From Bacteroidales bacterium (GTDB lineage Bacteria; Bacteroidota; Bacteroidia; Bacteroidales; P3): DNA of 36,197 bases. This document shows positions 7,295 to 16,499 of the stretch, piece by piece. The stretch is from positions 1 to 36,197 of the forward strand of contig JAKSMQ010000017.1 in assembly GCA_024400565.1 (NCBI GenBank), written 5' to 3'. Every line of letters begins with the position of its first letter. The stretch's first letter is position 1. A program made the translations under genes and the position numbers. The notes under the pieces are model-generated. The model was not told the origin of the DNA, made no database searches, and saw only the letters and a program-made list of their open reading frames with translations.

Positions 7295-7588
7295 AATCCG
7301 ATTTTCGAAAGGTTATTGATTGTGTATGTCTTGACTGAATAACAGGCGTGCTGCAGAGCCTTCGAAAGACTCCTGCTTTACACCCGCTATTTATTCTCTT
7401 CTATAATAGACGGCATTTGTATGCATTTGTTACAATAGTCTCAATATTTCTAGAAACGTCGAAAAATGTTGAGGATGGGTTCTGTCCGATGTATGGGGAA
7501 CGGGAGCATCTGCTTTCCGTCCCACTTGCGTCGGAGTAGAATCTCCTTTCGGGACTCATCTGCGAGGCTACTCGGGCGCAAAACAAAG

Positions 7589-7731
7589 GCTACTCATAGG
7601 CATCCAGACAGCATATAGCGTCCATATAGGGTGCACATAGCGTCCACGAAACGGCCTTCTGGTGGAGGCTATATGCTGTTTGTATGCTGGCTATATGCTG
7701 CCTATATGGACGCTAAGACCTGTCTGAAAGG
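7589..7731. repeat. 11-bp-period repeat array, locus B (inverted halves)
   Basis: Consecutive 11-bp units from 7589: GCTACTCATAG, GCATCCAGACA, GCATATAGCGT, CCATATAGGGT, GCACATAGCGT, CCACGAAACGG, then an 11-bp centre. Opposite-sense units follow from 7666: AGGCTATATGC, TGTTTGTATGC, TGGCTATATGC, TGCCTATATGG, ACGCTAAGACC. The inverted arms include a perfect 14-bp pair (7617-7630 with 7701-7714) and a perfect 7-bp pair (7605-7611 with 7720-7726), so the RNA could form a long imperfect hairpin. Bases 7605-7636 match locus C bases 24828-24859 at 30 of 32 positions. Confidence 0.85.
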
Positions 7732-7960
7732 AGTCAAGAACGTAAAATGAAATCCTCTAGGATTGACCCAAGAACCTGGCCCTACTTATGCCTATATGGA
7801 GAATTATTTTAATACGCTATAATGAATATATAGTTTAGACACGTTTTCTGCTAGTTTCTCAGAGGTTTCATTCCTTGAAGGCTTGCCTTCTCAAAGAATA
7901 GTAAAATCATTTACTTTACAAATAGATATAGCAATATAGATTTACAATTACACATCTAAA

Positions 7961-8011
7961 CAATAACAAAAAGAACTCCTATTAGGCATTCAAAAAGTGA
8001 CTGGAGTTCTT
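7961..8011 (-). terminator. Possible minus-strand terminator without an obvious gene
   Basis: The arms GGAGTTCTT (8003-8011) and AAGAACTCC (7971-7979) are inverted copies 23 bp apart. Read on the minus strand, the second arm runs into TTTGTTATTG. The loop is long and no minus-strand gene precedes it, so either it ends a short untranslated RNA or it is fortuitous. Confidence 0.3.
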
Positions 8012-8142
8012 CGACGCTATTACGCAATATTGTATATAGATTACTCTAGCATTTTTAGCTTGTTTTCAAAAAAAATATTCCCGTTTCGGCAATAATAAGG
8101 AGGGTTGTACGTTATTAATTGTATTAATAATAAATTTCGTGT

Positions 8143-8691
8143 ATGAACTACATTAAAAAACATATCCTCCTTGTGCTTCTTGCCATGATGGCCACCTCGG
8201 GATGCCTGGCTCAATATAAGCCTGGCAAACAGCTCTCGAGCCGCGACGTGGAGATGGCTGCCGATGCCGACACATCGCGATTGAAGGTGCATGGGTCAAT
8301 CTTTACCGGACTATACTCCGGCTACGGATTTACGCAGAGCTACCTTGGGGCCGCTCCTACTCTGACCTATCAGGCCAGCGACAATCTGTGGATTGCCGGA
8401 ACAGTATTTGCCGTTGCCGGCGACCGCATGCCCAGCTATGCTCCCTACAGAAACGGCCGTCCCCCTATGTGTCCGGAGTTTCATCCCGGCCAGATGGGGC
8501 TTGCCGCCTATGGCGCCATTGTCTCGATGCGCTACAAGACATCGAAGCATAACTATTGGGACCTCCACCTCTCGATTATGAACGACCGCGGAGGACTGCT
8601 GACTCCCATGTTTATGAATCCCTATTGTCCTATGGGCGGATACGGATTCGGCATGTTCGGCAGTTTCGGCGACGGGATATTTGGATTCTAA
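8143..8691 (+). CDS. Small exported protein, probably outer-membrane associated
   Basis: 182 residues. The N-terminus is a signal peptide (KKHILLVLLAMMATSGCLAQ); cleavage could be after CLA-Q in the style common in this phylum, or at Cys if SGC serves as a lipobox. The mature part has alternating hydrophobic and aromatic stretches (HGSIFTGLYSGYGFTQSYLG, LWIAGTVFAV, WDLHLSIM) that suggest beta strands. It ends in a Gly/Phe-rich tail with a final Phe, as in outer-membrane barrels. The gene is 24 bases ahead of the DUF4290 gene. I do not recognise a named family. Confidence 0.75.
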   Translation: MNYIKKHILLVLLAMMATSGCLAQYKPGKQLSSRDVEMAADADTSRLKVHGSIFTGLYSGYGFTQSYLGAAPTLTYQASDNLWIAGTVFAVAGDRMPSYAPYRNGRPPMCPEFHPGQMGLAAYGAIVSMRYKTSKHNYWDLHLSIMNDRGGLLTPMFMNPYCPMGGYGFGMFGSFGDGIFGF

Positions 8692-8715
8692 CCCTTTTAC
8701 TACCAACACTCTACT

Positions 8716-9363
8716 ATGGAATACAACACTCAACGTGAAAAAATAAAGATTACCGACTACGGCCGCAACGTATACAAGATGATTGAGCACGCCAAGACGC
8801 TTCCCACCAAGGAGGAGCGCACGACGGCTGCCGAAGTCATCGTTAACGTGATGGCAACCGTTAACCCCAGCGTTCGTTCAACCCACGACTACCGTCAGCA
8901 ACTCTGGGAGCATCTGATGATTATGGCCAACTGGCAGCTCGACGTGAACTGCCCCTACAAGCTGACCCCTAAACCCGACGTGGTCTTCAAACCCAAGCCC
9001 CTCCAACACAACACCGAGCACATCCGCTTCCGCCACTATGGACGCAGCATGGAGTCGATGATAAGAAAGGTTGCAGCTATGGAGGACGGCGAGGAGAAGG
9101 AACTGCTTACGGCTCTGATTGTGGCCCAGATGAAAAAATCGTATATGATCTGGAACCGTACGGTAGCCGACAACGCCAAAATCGACGACTACAACGACGT
9201 GGTATTGAAACAGCTCGAAATACTCTCGGGCGGCAGGCTAAAAGAGGGAGAACTCAAGCTGGAGGTCAACTCATTCCTCAACAGGCCTATAGACATGCTG
9301 CGCTCGAATGGCAACAACAAAAAGAAGAAAAGAAAGAAGAATCCCCAGCAGAAACGCTCCTAA
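8716..9363 (+). CDS. DUF4290 domain protein
   Basis: 215 residues, cytoplasmic, mostly helical, opening with MEYNTQREKIKITDYGRNV and ending in a Lys/Arg-rich tail (KKKKRKKNPQQKRS) that could bind nucleic acid. The N-terminal pattern and its place directly before murA match the DUF4290 family, which is confined to Bacteroidota and regularly sits there. The function is not known. It lies 34 bp before murA and is probably co-transcribed with it. Confidence 0.8.
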   Translation: MEYNTQREKIKITDYGRNVYKMIEHAKTLPTKEERTTAAEVIVNVMATVNPSVRSTHDYRQQLWEHLMIMANWQLDVNCPYKLTPKPDVVFKPKPLQHNTEHIRFRHYGRSMESMIRKVAAMEDGEEKELLTALIVAQMKKSYMIWNRTVADNAKIDDYNDVVLKQLEILSGGRLKEGELKLEVNSFLNRPIDMLRSNGNNKKKKRKKNPQQKRS

Positions 9364-9397
9364 ACCAACATAAACTCCTTATTTCCAAACCCCAACT

Positions 9398-10738
9398 ATG
9401 GCATCATTTGAAATAAAGGGCGGCCATCGTCTACATGGAGAGATTACTCCCCAGGGAGCCAAGAACGAAGCGCTTCAGGTAATATGCGCAGTCTTGCTCA
9501 CAAACGAGAAGGTGGTAATAGAGAACGTGCCCGATATACGCGATGTAAACAAGCTGATAGAACTGCTTATGCTGATAGGCGTAAAAGTAAAATGCACCTA
9601 CCAGGATGAGAACGAGCGTACCTTTGAATTCCAGGCCGACCAGGTGAACATGGAAGCGCTACGCAGCCCCGAATTTGCCACCCAGGCTACAGCCCTTCGT
9701 GGCAGCATTATGCTGGTGGGGCCCCTGCTTTCGCGCTTCGGATGGGCCATCGTGCCCCAGCCCGGCGGCGACAAGATAGGCCGCAGACGTCTCGACACCC
9801 ATTTCATCGGAATGGAACAGATGGGTGCCAAGGTGACCTATCACTATTCACGATACGAGGTAAGCGCCCTCTCCGAAGATGGAGCCACAAAACATAAGAA
9901 CCTGAAGGGTACCTACCTGCTGCTCGACGAAGCCAGCGTTACCGGTACGGCCAATCTCATAATGGCTGCAACTATGGCCGAAGGCGAGACCACCATCATG
10001 AATGCCGCCTGCGAGCCTTATGTCTACCAGCTTTGCCACATGCTCAACCACATGGGTGCTCAGATACGCGGCCTGGGTTCCAACCTGCTCCACATCCACG
10101 GCGTACGCAAACTGCGTGGCTGCAACCACCGTCTCCTTCCCGATATGATCGAGGTGGGTTCCTTTATCGGAATGGCAGCCATGACCCAGAGCGACATTAC
10201 CATCAAGAATGTTCAGGTAGAACATCTCGGACTCATCCCCCAGGTATTCCGCCGCTTGGGTATTGAAGTATGGCAACAGGGCGACGACCTTTTTATTCCC
10301 GCCCAGGAGCACTATAAGATAGAACGCTTTATGGACGGCAGCATCATGCACATAGCCGATGCCCCCTGGCCCGGATTCACACCCGACCTTATCAGCATAG
10401 CCCTTGTGGCAGCCATCCAGGCGAAAGGCAGCGTGCTGATACACCAGAAGATGTTCGAGAGCCGACTCTTCTTTGTCGACAAGCTTATCGACATGGGTGC
10501 CCAGATTATACTCTGCGACCCCCATCGTGCTACCGTTATCGGCCTTGACCACGAGCATGCCCTGCGCGGCGTACGTATGACTTCGCCCGACATACGTGCC
10601 GGCGTTGCCCTGCTTATAGCAGCTCTTTCGGCCAATGGTGTAAGCCGTATCGACAATATTGAACAGATAGACCGCGGATATCAGCATATCGACGAGCGCC
10701 TGCGTGCCCTCGGAGCCGATATCCGACGTATTGAATAG
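9398..10738 (+). CDS. murA: UDP-N-acetylglucosamine 1-carboxyvinyltransferase (MurA)
   Basis: 446 residues, normal for the family. It catalyses the first committed step of peptidoglycan synthesis, transfer of enolpyruvate from PEP to UDP-GlcNAc, in the cytoplasm. QGAKNEAL (about 19-26) is the Lys/Asn active-site motif. The PEP-loop motif reads PQPGGDKIGRR, so the position of the usual catalytic Cys (Cys115 in E. coli) is Asp125, codon GAC at 9770-9772. Asp-type MurA enzymes are active but are not alkylated by fosfomycin, so intrinsic resistance is expected. The gene starts 34 bp after the DUF4290 gene. Confidence 0.97.
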   Translation: MASFEIKGGHRLHGEITPQGAKNEALQVICAVLLTNEKVVIENVPDIRDVNKLIELLMLIGVKVKCTYQDENERTFEFQADQVNMEALRSPEFATQATALRGSIMLVGPLLSRFGWAIVPQPGGDKIGRRRLDTHFIGMEQMGAKVTYHYSRYEVSALSEDGATKHKNLKGTYLLLDEASVTGTANLIMAATMAEGETTIMNAACEPYVYQLCHMLNHMGAQIRGLGSNLLHIHGVRKLRGCNHRLLPDMIEVGSFIGMAAMTQSDITIKNVQVEHLGLIPQVFRRLGIEVWQQGDDLFIPAQEHYKIERFMDGSIMHIADAPWPGFTPDLISIALVAAIQAKGSVLIHQKMFESRLFFVDKLIDMGAQIILCDPHRATVIGLDHEHALRGVRMTSPDIRAGVALLIAALSANGVSRIDNIEQIDRGYQHIDERLRALGADIRRIE

Positions 10739-10784
10739 ACCACAATTAACAGACCAACAATTCATAAATCAGGAATATAAGACC

Positions 10785-11519
10785 ATGTTCGATTTTCTGA
10801 AGAAAAACAAGAAACCCGACCCCATATTCTCGGTTCTTGGTACCGATATGCATTGTCACCTTGTTCCTTGCGTAGATGATGGTTCCAAGAGCCTTGAAGA
10901 AACAATAGAATGTATCAACACCATGTACGAAGTGGGCTATCGCCGCATGTACATCACTCCCCATTTCCAATTCCCGCGATTCCCCAACAAGGAGGACGTG
11001 ATTACCCGTCTGTTCGAGGAACTGAAAGAGAAGCTTAAAGAGAGTGGCATTCCTATGGAGCTGGTAGGAGTAGGCGGAGAATACCGTATCGACGACTCTT
11101 TTGCAAAACGATTGGAGAATCCCAACTTTTTGCGTGTAGGCGACAAGGTGCTGGTAGAGCTGTCGCTCAATCAGCTTCGTATGGGAGTTGAAGAGACACT
11201 CTTCGAACTCTCGATGCAGGACTACGAAATCATCCTGGCCCACCCCGAGCGCTATTCCTATTACAACCAGCATAGCGAAACCCTCTCCCAGCTGTACGAA
11301 CAGGGCGTACATTTCCAGGTGAACGTGCTTTCCATTAGCGGATTCTACGGACCTACAGCCCAGGAGAAGGCAATCCAGTACATCAAGAAAGGATGGGTTG
11401 ACTATCTTGGAACCGATATGCACAATACTATGTATGCCGCCGCTCTGCGCGATGCCACCAAGAACAAGAAAGTACGCAAGATACTTGAAGAATACAAATT
11501 CAAGAACTGCGAGCTCTAA
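10785..11519 (+). CDS. CpsB/CapC-family PHP-domain tyrosine phosphatase
   Basis: 244 residues from the ATG at 10785; an upstream start at 10704 would overlap murA and adds residues without family resemblance. The protein is a PHP-type metallo-phosphatase: TDMHCHLVPCVDDG (metal ligands near the N-terminus), TPHF, GGEYRIDD, LAHPERY and GTDMHN are all present. The nearest known group is the CpsB/YwqE protein-tyrosine phosphatases that dephosphorylate polysaccharide co-polymerase kinases and so control capsule or exopolysaccharide chain length. A flippase and a glycosyltransferase occur further along, but no tyrosine kinase is in the window. A histidinol-phosphatase-like role is a less likely alternative. 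Confidence 0.85.
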   Translation: MFDFLKKNKKPDPIFSVLGTDMHCHLVPCVDDGSKSLEETIECINTMYEVGYRRMYITPHFQFPRFPNKEDVITRLFEELKEKLKESGIPMELVGVGGEYRIDDSFAKRLENPNFLRVGDKVLVELSLNQLRMGVEETLFELSMQDYEIILAHPERYSYYNQHSETLSQLYEQGVHFQVNVLSISGFYGPTAQEKAIQYIKKGWVDYLGTDMHNTMYAAALRDATKNKKVRKILEEYKFKNCEL

Positions 11520-11583
11520 TCCTTCCCGTTTTGCTGTCCGCATACCAACCATTTGAAACAAAAATATTAAAACACAATACAAT

Positions 11584-12930
11584 ATGCTCAATGCCATCAG
11601 CCCTATCGACGGGCGCTATCGCAGCAAAGTCGAGTCATTAGCCCAGTATTTCTCCGAGAGTGCACTCATCCGTTACCGCGTTCGCGTAGAAGTTGAATAT
11701 TTCATCGCCCTCTGCGAACTGCCTCTTCCCCAGCTGGCAGACCTCAACAAGCAGCTTGACACCCTTGCTCCCAAACTGCGTGCCATCTACGAAAACTTTA
11801 CCGACGAGAATGCTCTTGAGATTAAAGAGATCGAGGCTACTACCAATCACGATGTGAAAGCCGTTGAGTATTTCCTCAAACGCCATTTCGACGCTCTTGG
11901 ACTACAGACCTACAAAGAGTTCATCCACTTTGGTCTTACCTCTCAGGACATCAACAATACCTCTGTGCCACTCAGCATCAAGGAATGCCACGAGCAGGTG
12001 CTTCTTCCCCGCTACGAAGCCATCCTCAACATGATAGAAGAGAAGGCTCAGGAATGGAAAGATATTCCCATGCTGGCCCATACCCATGGCCAGCCTGCTT
12101 CTCCTACCTCATTGGGTAAGGAAATGGAAGTATTTGCTTATCGTATGCGCCAACAGATGAAACAGTTTGAGCAGATTCCATTCGGAGCCAAATTCGGCGG
12201 AGCTACAGGTAACTACAATGCACACCTGGCAGCCTATCCCGACCGCGACTGGAGAGAATTCGGTAATGCCTTCGTGAAGAATCATCTTGGTCTCGAGCGC
12301 CAGCAATACACTACCCAGATTGAGAACTACGACAATATGGCCGCATATTTTGACCTCTGCAAGCGTCTCAATGTTATCCTGATCGATTTCTGCCGCGATA
12401 TCTGGACCTATGTGTCAATGGAATACTTCAAACAGCGTATCAAAGCTGGCGAGGTAGGATCTTCAGCTATGCCCCACAAGGTTAATCCTATCGATTTTGA
12501 GAATGCCGAAGGCAACCTGGGTCTTGCAAATGCTATCTTTGAGCACCTGAGCCACAAGATGCCTATCAGCCGTATGCAACGCGACCTTACAGACTCTACC
12601 GTAAGCCGTAACGTTGGTGTGCCTATCGCTCATACTCTCATCTCCCTCGCAAGCATCGAGAAGGGTCTTGGCAAACTCCTGCTCAACGAACAGGCAATCG
12701 CCAACGACCTCGAGAACAACTGGGCCGTAGTAGCAGAGGCTATTCAGACCATTCTCCGTTCTGTAGGCTATCCTAACCCCTACGAAACCCTTAAGGGTCT
12801 TACCCGTACCAATACAAAGGTTACCGCCCAGACTATTGCCGAGTTCGTAGAAACTCTTGAAGTTGCGCCCGAAATCAAGGAACGCATCCGCAAGATTACC
12901 CCCAGCAACTATCTGGGTTATAAACTCTAA
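11584..12930 (+). CDS. purB: Adenylosuccinate lyase
   Basis: 448 residues. It cleaves SAICAR and adenylosuccinate in purine synthesis, releasing fumarate. The lyase signature GSSAMPHKVNPIDFENAEGN is present, as are HTHGQPASPTSLGKE (catalytic His) and the N-terminal SPIDGRYR. The length and N-terminus match the longer E. coli type. The gene is followed by a strong hairpin terminator, so it is transcribed separately from the exporter gene. A second purine gene, purN, occurs at 28882. Confidence 0.97.
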   Translation: MLNAISPIDGRYRSKVESLAQYFSESALIRYRVRVEVEYFIALCELPLPQLADLNKQLDTLAPKLRAIYENFTDENALEIKEIEATTNHDVKAVEYFLKRHFDALGLQTYKEFIHFGLTSQDINNTSVPLSIKECHEQVLLPRYEAILNMIEEKAQEWKDIPMLAHTHGQPASPTSLGKEMEVFAYRMRQQMKQFEQIPFGAKFGGATGNYNAHLAAYPDRDWREFGNAFVKNHLGLERQQYTTQIENYDNMAAYFDLCKRLNVILIDFCRDIWTYVSMEYFKQRIKAGEVGSSAMPHKVNPIDFENAEGNLGLANAIFEHLSHKMPISRMQRDLTDSTVSRNVGVPIAHTLISLASIEKGLGKLLLNEQAIANDLENNWAVVAEAIQTILRSVGYPNPYETLKGLTRTNTKVTAQTIAEFVETLEVAPEIKERIRKITPSNYLGYKL

Positions 12931-12944
12931 TAACTTAACATCTG

Positions 12945-12980
12945 CGACTGCCGCTATCTGTGGCGGCAGTCGTATTATTT
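12945..12980 (+). terminator. Rho-independent terminator of purB
   Basis: A perfect 10-bp stem CGACTGCCGC (12945-12954) / GCGGCAGTCG (12963-12972), 8-base loop, followed by TATTATTT. It also argues against a TTG start at 12979 for the next gene. Confidence 0.88.
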
Positions 12981-12996
12981 GAAAACAGCCATCAGT

Positions 12997-14790
12997 ATGA
13001 ACTTTACCCGCCGACATATCAGACCCTATACACTACGTTGCGTAGTCTATGGAGCGTTTATGGTTCTGTCTGTGGTATTTACTATGGCTACAGCCCTATC
13101 CGTTGCCGACTTCCTGAAGATACTCTTCGGAGAAGGAGACATGGGTATGGGAGTTCCGTCAGGAAATCTGATCAGTCAGGCTCTTCAGGGACTCTACGTC
13201 TGGTTGATCGGTTTCGGCACAAGGAAGGCTTTGCTATACTTCTCCCTCCTTGTGTTTATGCTCTACGGGCTGAAGAATGTGTTTACCTATCTTGCCAATG
13301 TTGAGATAAGTATCATACGCTCGTTTGTGGTCCGCGATGTAAGAAATGCTCTTTTCAGAAAGGCGATGCTCTTGCCCATGCCTTATTTCCACAAAAACAG
13401 ACAGGGCGATATGCTGTCGCGATTCAGCAACGATATGGTTGAGTATGACGAAAATATTCTCGGATCGCTACAGATGCTGGCTACGGCTGTCATCAGCATC
13501 GTACTCTATCTGGCTATGCTTCTCTACATCAACGCCAAGCTTACACTCGTCGTGCTGGCAGCCTTGCCTATTGTAGCATTTGTCATTAGCGGTATCTCCC
13601 GCAGTCTGAAAAAAAAATCGAAGGATGTACAGGAACGCCAGTCTTTCCTGATGAGCCTTATCCAGGAAACAATAGAGGGACTCAAGGTAATTAAGGCCTA
13701 TACAGCAATTGAATTCAGCAACGAGCGTTTCCGGCAATATAATGCCGAATATAATCGTCGGCGCACAAGGATGTTCCGCCGAATCTATCTGGCATCCCCC
13801 GTGAGCGACACTATGGGCAACATTATTGTTATCCTGGTACTCCTTTTTGGATCACATCTGGTTTTCAATCACGACGCCGGACTCACACCCGAACTGTTTA
13901 TCTCGTTCATTATGATGTTCGTGCTGATAATTCCGCCTGCCAAGGAACTGGCTACAGCCGTAAGTCAGATGAAAAAAGGTAGAGCATGCGCCGACAGACT
14001 GGAAGAATTTCTGAACGAAAAGGTAGAGGATGAATCTGTTTCCCATAATGATTCCATTACGATTAACTCGGGATTTGAATTCAAGAATGTCTGCTTTTCC
14101 TATCAGGAGGGAATACCTGTATTAGACAACATCTCCTTCTCTATTCCTAAAGGCAAGATTGTGGCATTGGTCGGTTCATCCGGATCGGGCAAGAGTACCA
14201 TTGCCGACCTCCTTACCCGCTACTACGCTCCTACATCGGGAGAAATACTCCTTAACGACAGGAGGATTGATTCTATCAATCTCTACACCTACAGAAGATT
14301 GCTCGGTATTGTAAACCAGGATACACTTCTTTTCAACGATAGCGTGTCGCGTAACATAGCCTTTATGGAGGTGCCCGATATGAGACGTGTGGAAGCCGCA
14401 GCCAAGATTGCCAATGCCCATGATTTTATATCAAATCTTGAGCAGGGTTATAACACGAATATCGGCGACGGCGGTTCGCTTTTGTCGGGAGGACAACGCC
14501 AGCGAATCAGCATAGCACGCGCACTCTATAACGATCCCCAGTTTCTCATTTTAGACGAAGCGACATCGGCCCTTGATACCGAAAGCGAACACCTTGTACA
14601 GCAGGCATTAAATAGTGCCATCCAGGGACGTACTACTCTCGTTATTGCCCATCGGCTCAGCACCATAATGAACGCCGACAAGATACTGGTATTGGAGAAA
14701 GGCTCAATAATCGAAAGCGGGACACACCAGGAACTGATGAACCTGGGAGGACGCTATAGTCAATTGGTAAAACTGCAAGAATTGAAATAA
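12997..14790 (+). CDS. MsbA-type ABC exporter (fused membrane and ATPase domains)
   Basis: 597 residues from the ATG at 12997; an in-frame TTG at 12979 lies in the terminator tail. The N-terminal half has six membrane segments (first at about 15-35) and an SFVVRDVRNALF-type coupling region. The C-terminal ATPase has Walker A GSSGSGKST, signature LSGGQRQRIS, Walker B FLILDEATSALD and the H-loop IAHRLS. Half-transporters of this layout act as dimers in the inner membrane and export lipids or drugs; the closest model is the lipid A flippase MsbA. The following T9SS gene begins one base after the stop, so the two share a message. Confidence 0.92.
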   Translation: MNFTRRHIRPYTLRCVVYGAFMVLSVVFTMATALSVADFLKILFGEGDMGMGVPSGNLISQALQGLYVWLIGFGTRKALLYFSLLVFMLYGLKNVFTYLANVEISIIRSFVVRDVRNALFRKAMLLPMPYFHKNRQGDMLSRFSNDMVEYDENILGSLQMLATAVISIVLYLAMLLYINAKLTLVVLAALPIVAFVISGISRSLKKKSKDVQERQSFLMSLIQETIEGLKVIKAYTAIEFSNERFRQYNAEYNRRRTRMFRRIYLASPVSDTMGNIIVILVLLFGSHLVFNHDAGLTPELFISFIMMFVLIIPPAKELATAVSQMKKGRACADRLEEFLNEKVEDESVSHNDSITINSGFEFKNVCFSYQEGIPVLDNISFSIPKGKIVALVGSSGSGKSTIADLLTRYYAPTSGEILLNDRRIDSINLYTYRRLLGIVNQDTLLFNDSVSRNIAFMEVPDMRRVEAAAKIANAHDFISNLEQGYNTNIGDGGSLLSGGQRQRISIARALYNDPQFLILDEATSALDTESEHLVQQALNSAIQGRTTLVIAHRLSTIMNADKILVLEKGSIIESGTHQELMNLGGRYSQLVKLQELK

Positions 14791-14791
14791 T

Positions 14792-16489
14792 ATGCGTTGC
14801 CAATTGAAACATCTCAAACTGTTTGTTCTGCTCTTGATAATGATTGTGTCCATTGTCAAAACAGAAGCACAGAACTTTGAAGCCCAGAACTGCGACAACC
14901 TATACGTATCGCTATCCTGGAGCCCTGAAGGAGGATCATACCGGTTATTGAGGATGTTCTCCTCTCAAACCGGATGGGACACCCTTGCTCACACCTCTGC
15001 GACATCCTACAACGATACTATATTCCGCACATTGTGTAACGATACCATACGATACAAGCTACTCTCTTCTACCAACGCAATCTATCCCGAACGCAAGGTC
15101 CCCTTTACCGACGCCCTGCCTACAAATCCTCCTACCCTTGACGTATGTACCGTCGACCCTATAACCCAGAAAATAACCCTCAAGTGGCATCCTAGCCCAG
15201 ACCCCGATATAAGAGGCTATTTCATTTGCAGCCGAGATCAGGAATCTCAGCCTTGCATGGCTTTAGATACCCTCTGGTCTGCAACAGACACCCAATATAC
15301 CTCTGCCCATAGTATATCAGACCCACACTACTACCGTATTTATGCTTTCGACAGCTGCTTTACGGCCAGTCCCTTTACAGAATCTTTCTGTAATATGGCT
15401 TTGAGCGTAGAAGGCCAACCCTGCGGCACGACCCTTCACGCCTCCTGGAATGCTTATAAAGGAATGGGATTGCGAAACTATAATCTGCAGATGATCATCT
15501 ATAATCGGGCCGGCCAGACAAATATAAGCCACTCGAATATTCAGGACCTTTCATCCGACATAGAGGTACCCGACGATGCTCTTAGACTTGAGATATGGGT
15601 GGAGGCAATCAGCCAGGATGGTAGAGTTGCAAGAAGCAATATGGTCAACTACAACTTCCAGACCGCCGATACAATCCAATATTTAGAGATTCTTTCTGCA
15701 AATGTACAGGAAGACAGCAAATCCATAGCATTAACCTTCCGGGCAGACCCGACATTCCCAGCCAACTTTTACAGTCTCTATCGTAGCGCCAACGGAATGC
15801 CCTTTCAGGAAATAGCCCGATTGCCGTTCCTAAACGAAAGCGAGTTCAGCTATACCGATAAAAGCTGTTCGCCCAGCCAGACGCGATACAGCTACAGATT
15901 AGGTGTGTTGGATGGGTGTGGCCGCAACGAGAAATATTCCAATACAGCCACGTCAATACTATTGACTTTAGAAACTACGGAGGAAGGGAAAGACGGCATC
16001 TCTAACGAATTGAGATGGACCTCTTATGCCAATTCCTCGTCAGCCACTCATGATTACAATCTTCAACGTAAAGTAGGAGCAACAGGAATATGGCAAACCA
16101 TAGCCACAACTTCTGAAACGTTTTATAAAGACCGGATAGAGAATCCTTCAGAAATACTCTATTATCGTGTAAACTGCCTTAATGCCAATTCAAATATTGT
16201 AATCTGTACCGTACCCACAAAAGTATGGATACCCAATGTCTTTACTCCCTCTCTGGAAACCAATAACAAACTGTGTCTGTCGGCTCATGGCGTAAGAGAA
16301 TATACCTTTACCATCTACAACAGACAGGGGCTACTGGTATTCCAGAGCGAGACCCCATCCGAATGCTGGGACGGAAACGGTCCCAACAACATTCCTGCAC
16401 CCGAAGGTTCTTATGTCTATCAACTTACCTATAAGGACAACCACGGAAGCACCCAGATACAAAATGGAACTATTTTATTAATCCGATAA
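14792..16489 (+). CDS. T9SS cargo protein with gliding-motility-associated C-terminal domain
   Basis: 565 residues. Signal peptide at 1-26 (LKLFVLLLIMIVSIVKTEAQ). The body contains several fibronectin-type-III-like stretches, for example LKWHPSPDPDIRGYFICSRD and LRWTSYANSSSATHDYNLQR. The last 85 residues carry the type B sorting domain: IPNVFTPSLETNN, YTFTIYNRQGLLVFQS, CWDGN, GSYVYQLTY and a final GTILLIR. Such proteins cross the outer membrane by the type IX secretion system and stay at the surface or are released. It is directly coupled to the exporter gene (1-base gap) and 10 bases ahead of nadK. The specific function is unknown; adhesion is a reasonable guess. Confidence 0.88.
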   Translation: MRCQLKHLKLFVLLLIMIVSIVKTEAQNFEAQNCDNLYVSLSWSPEGGSYRLLRMFSSQTGWDTLAHTSATSYNDTIFRTLCNDTIRYKLLSSTNAIYPERKVPFTDALPTNPPTLDVCTVDPITQKITLKWHPSPDPDIRGYFICSRDQESQPCMALDTLWSATDTQYTSAHSISDPHYYRIYAFDSCFTASPFTESFCNMALSVEGQPCGTTLHASWNAYKGMGLRNYNLQMIIYNRAGQTNISHSNIQDLSSDIEVPDDALRLEIWVEAISQDGRVARSNMVNYNFQTADTIQYLEILSANVQEDSKSIALTFRADPTFPANFYSLYRSANGMPFQEIARLPFLNESEFSYTDKSCSPSQTRYSYRLGVLDGCGRNEKYSNTATSILLTLETTEEGKDGISNELRWTSYANSSSATHDYNLQRKVGATGIWQTIATTSETFYKDRIENPSEILYYRVNCLNANSNIVICTVPTKVWIPNVFTPSLETNNKLCLSAHGVREYTFTIYNRQGLLVFQSETPSECWDGNGPNNIPAPEGSYVYQLTYKDNHGSTQIQNGTILLIR

Positions 16490-16499
16490 CACCTGACCT

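Larger units (their letters stand above)
7295..8142. other. Gene-free region with repeat array and AT-rich DNA
   Basis: About 850 bp without a credible gene. It contains the 11-bp-period array B (7589-7731), an isolated further unit-like stretch near 7783-7800 (CTTATGCCTATATGG), AT-rich DNA from 7800, and an inverted repeat ending at 8011. The start of the exported protein gene follows at 8143. Confidence 0.6.

Noticed and set aside
9848-10765. 305-codon antisense frame across murA
   Set aside because: It lies fully opposite a clearly conserved MurA; the protein has no recognisable domain and arises from codon bias.
10704-10784. Upstream start for the CpsB-like phosphatase
   Set aside because: It would overlap the end of murA by 35 bases and add 27 residues unlike the family; ATG at 10785 begins the conserved part.
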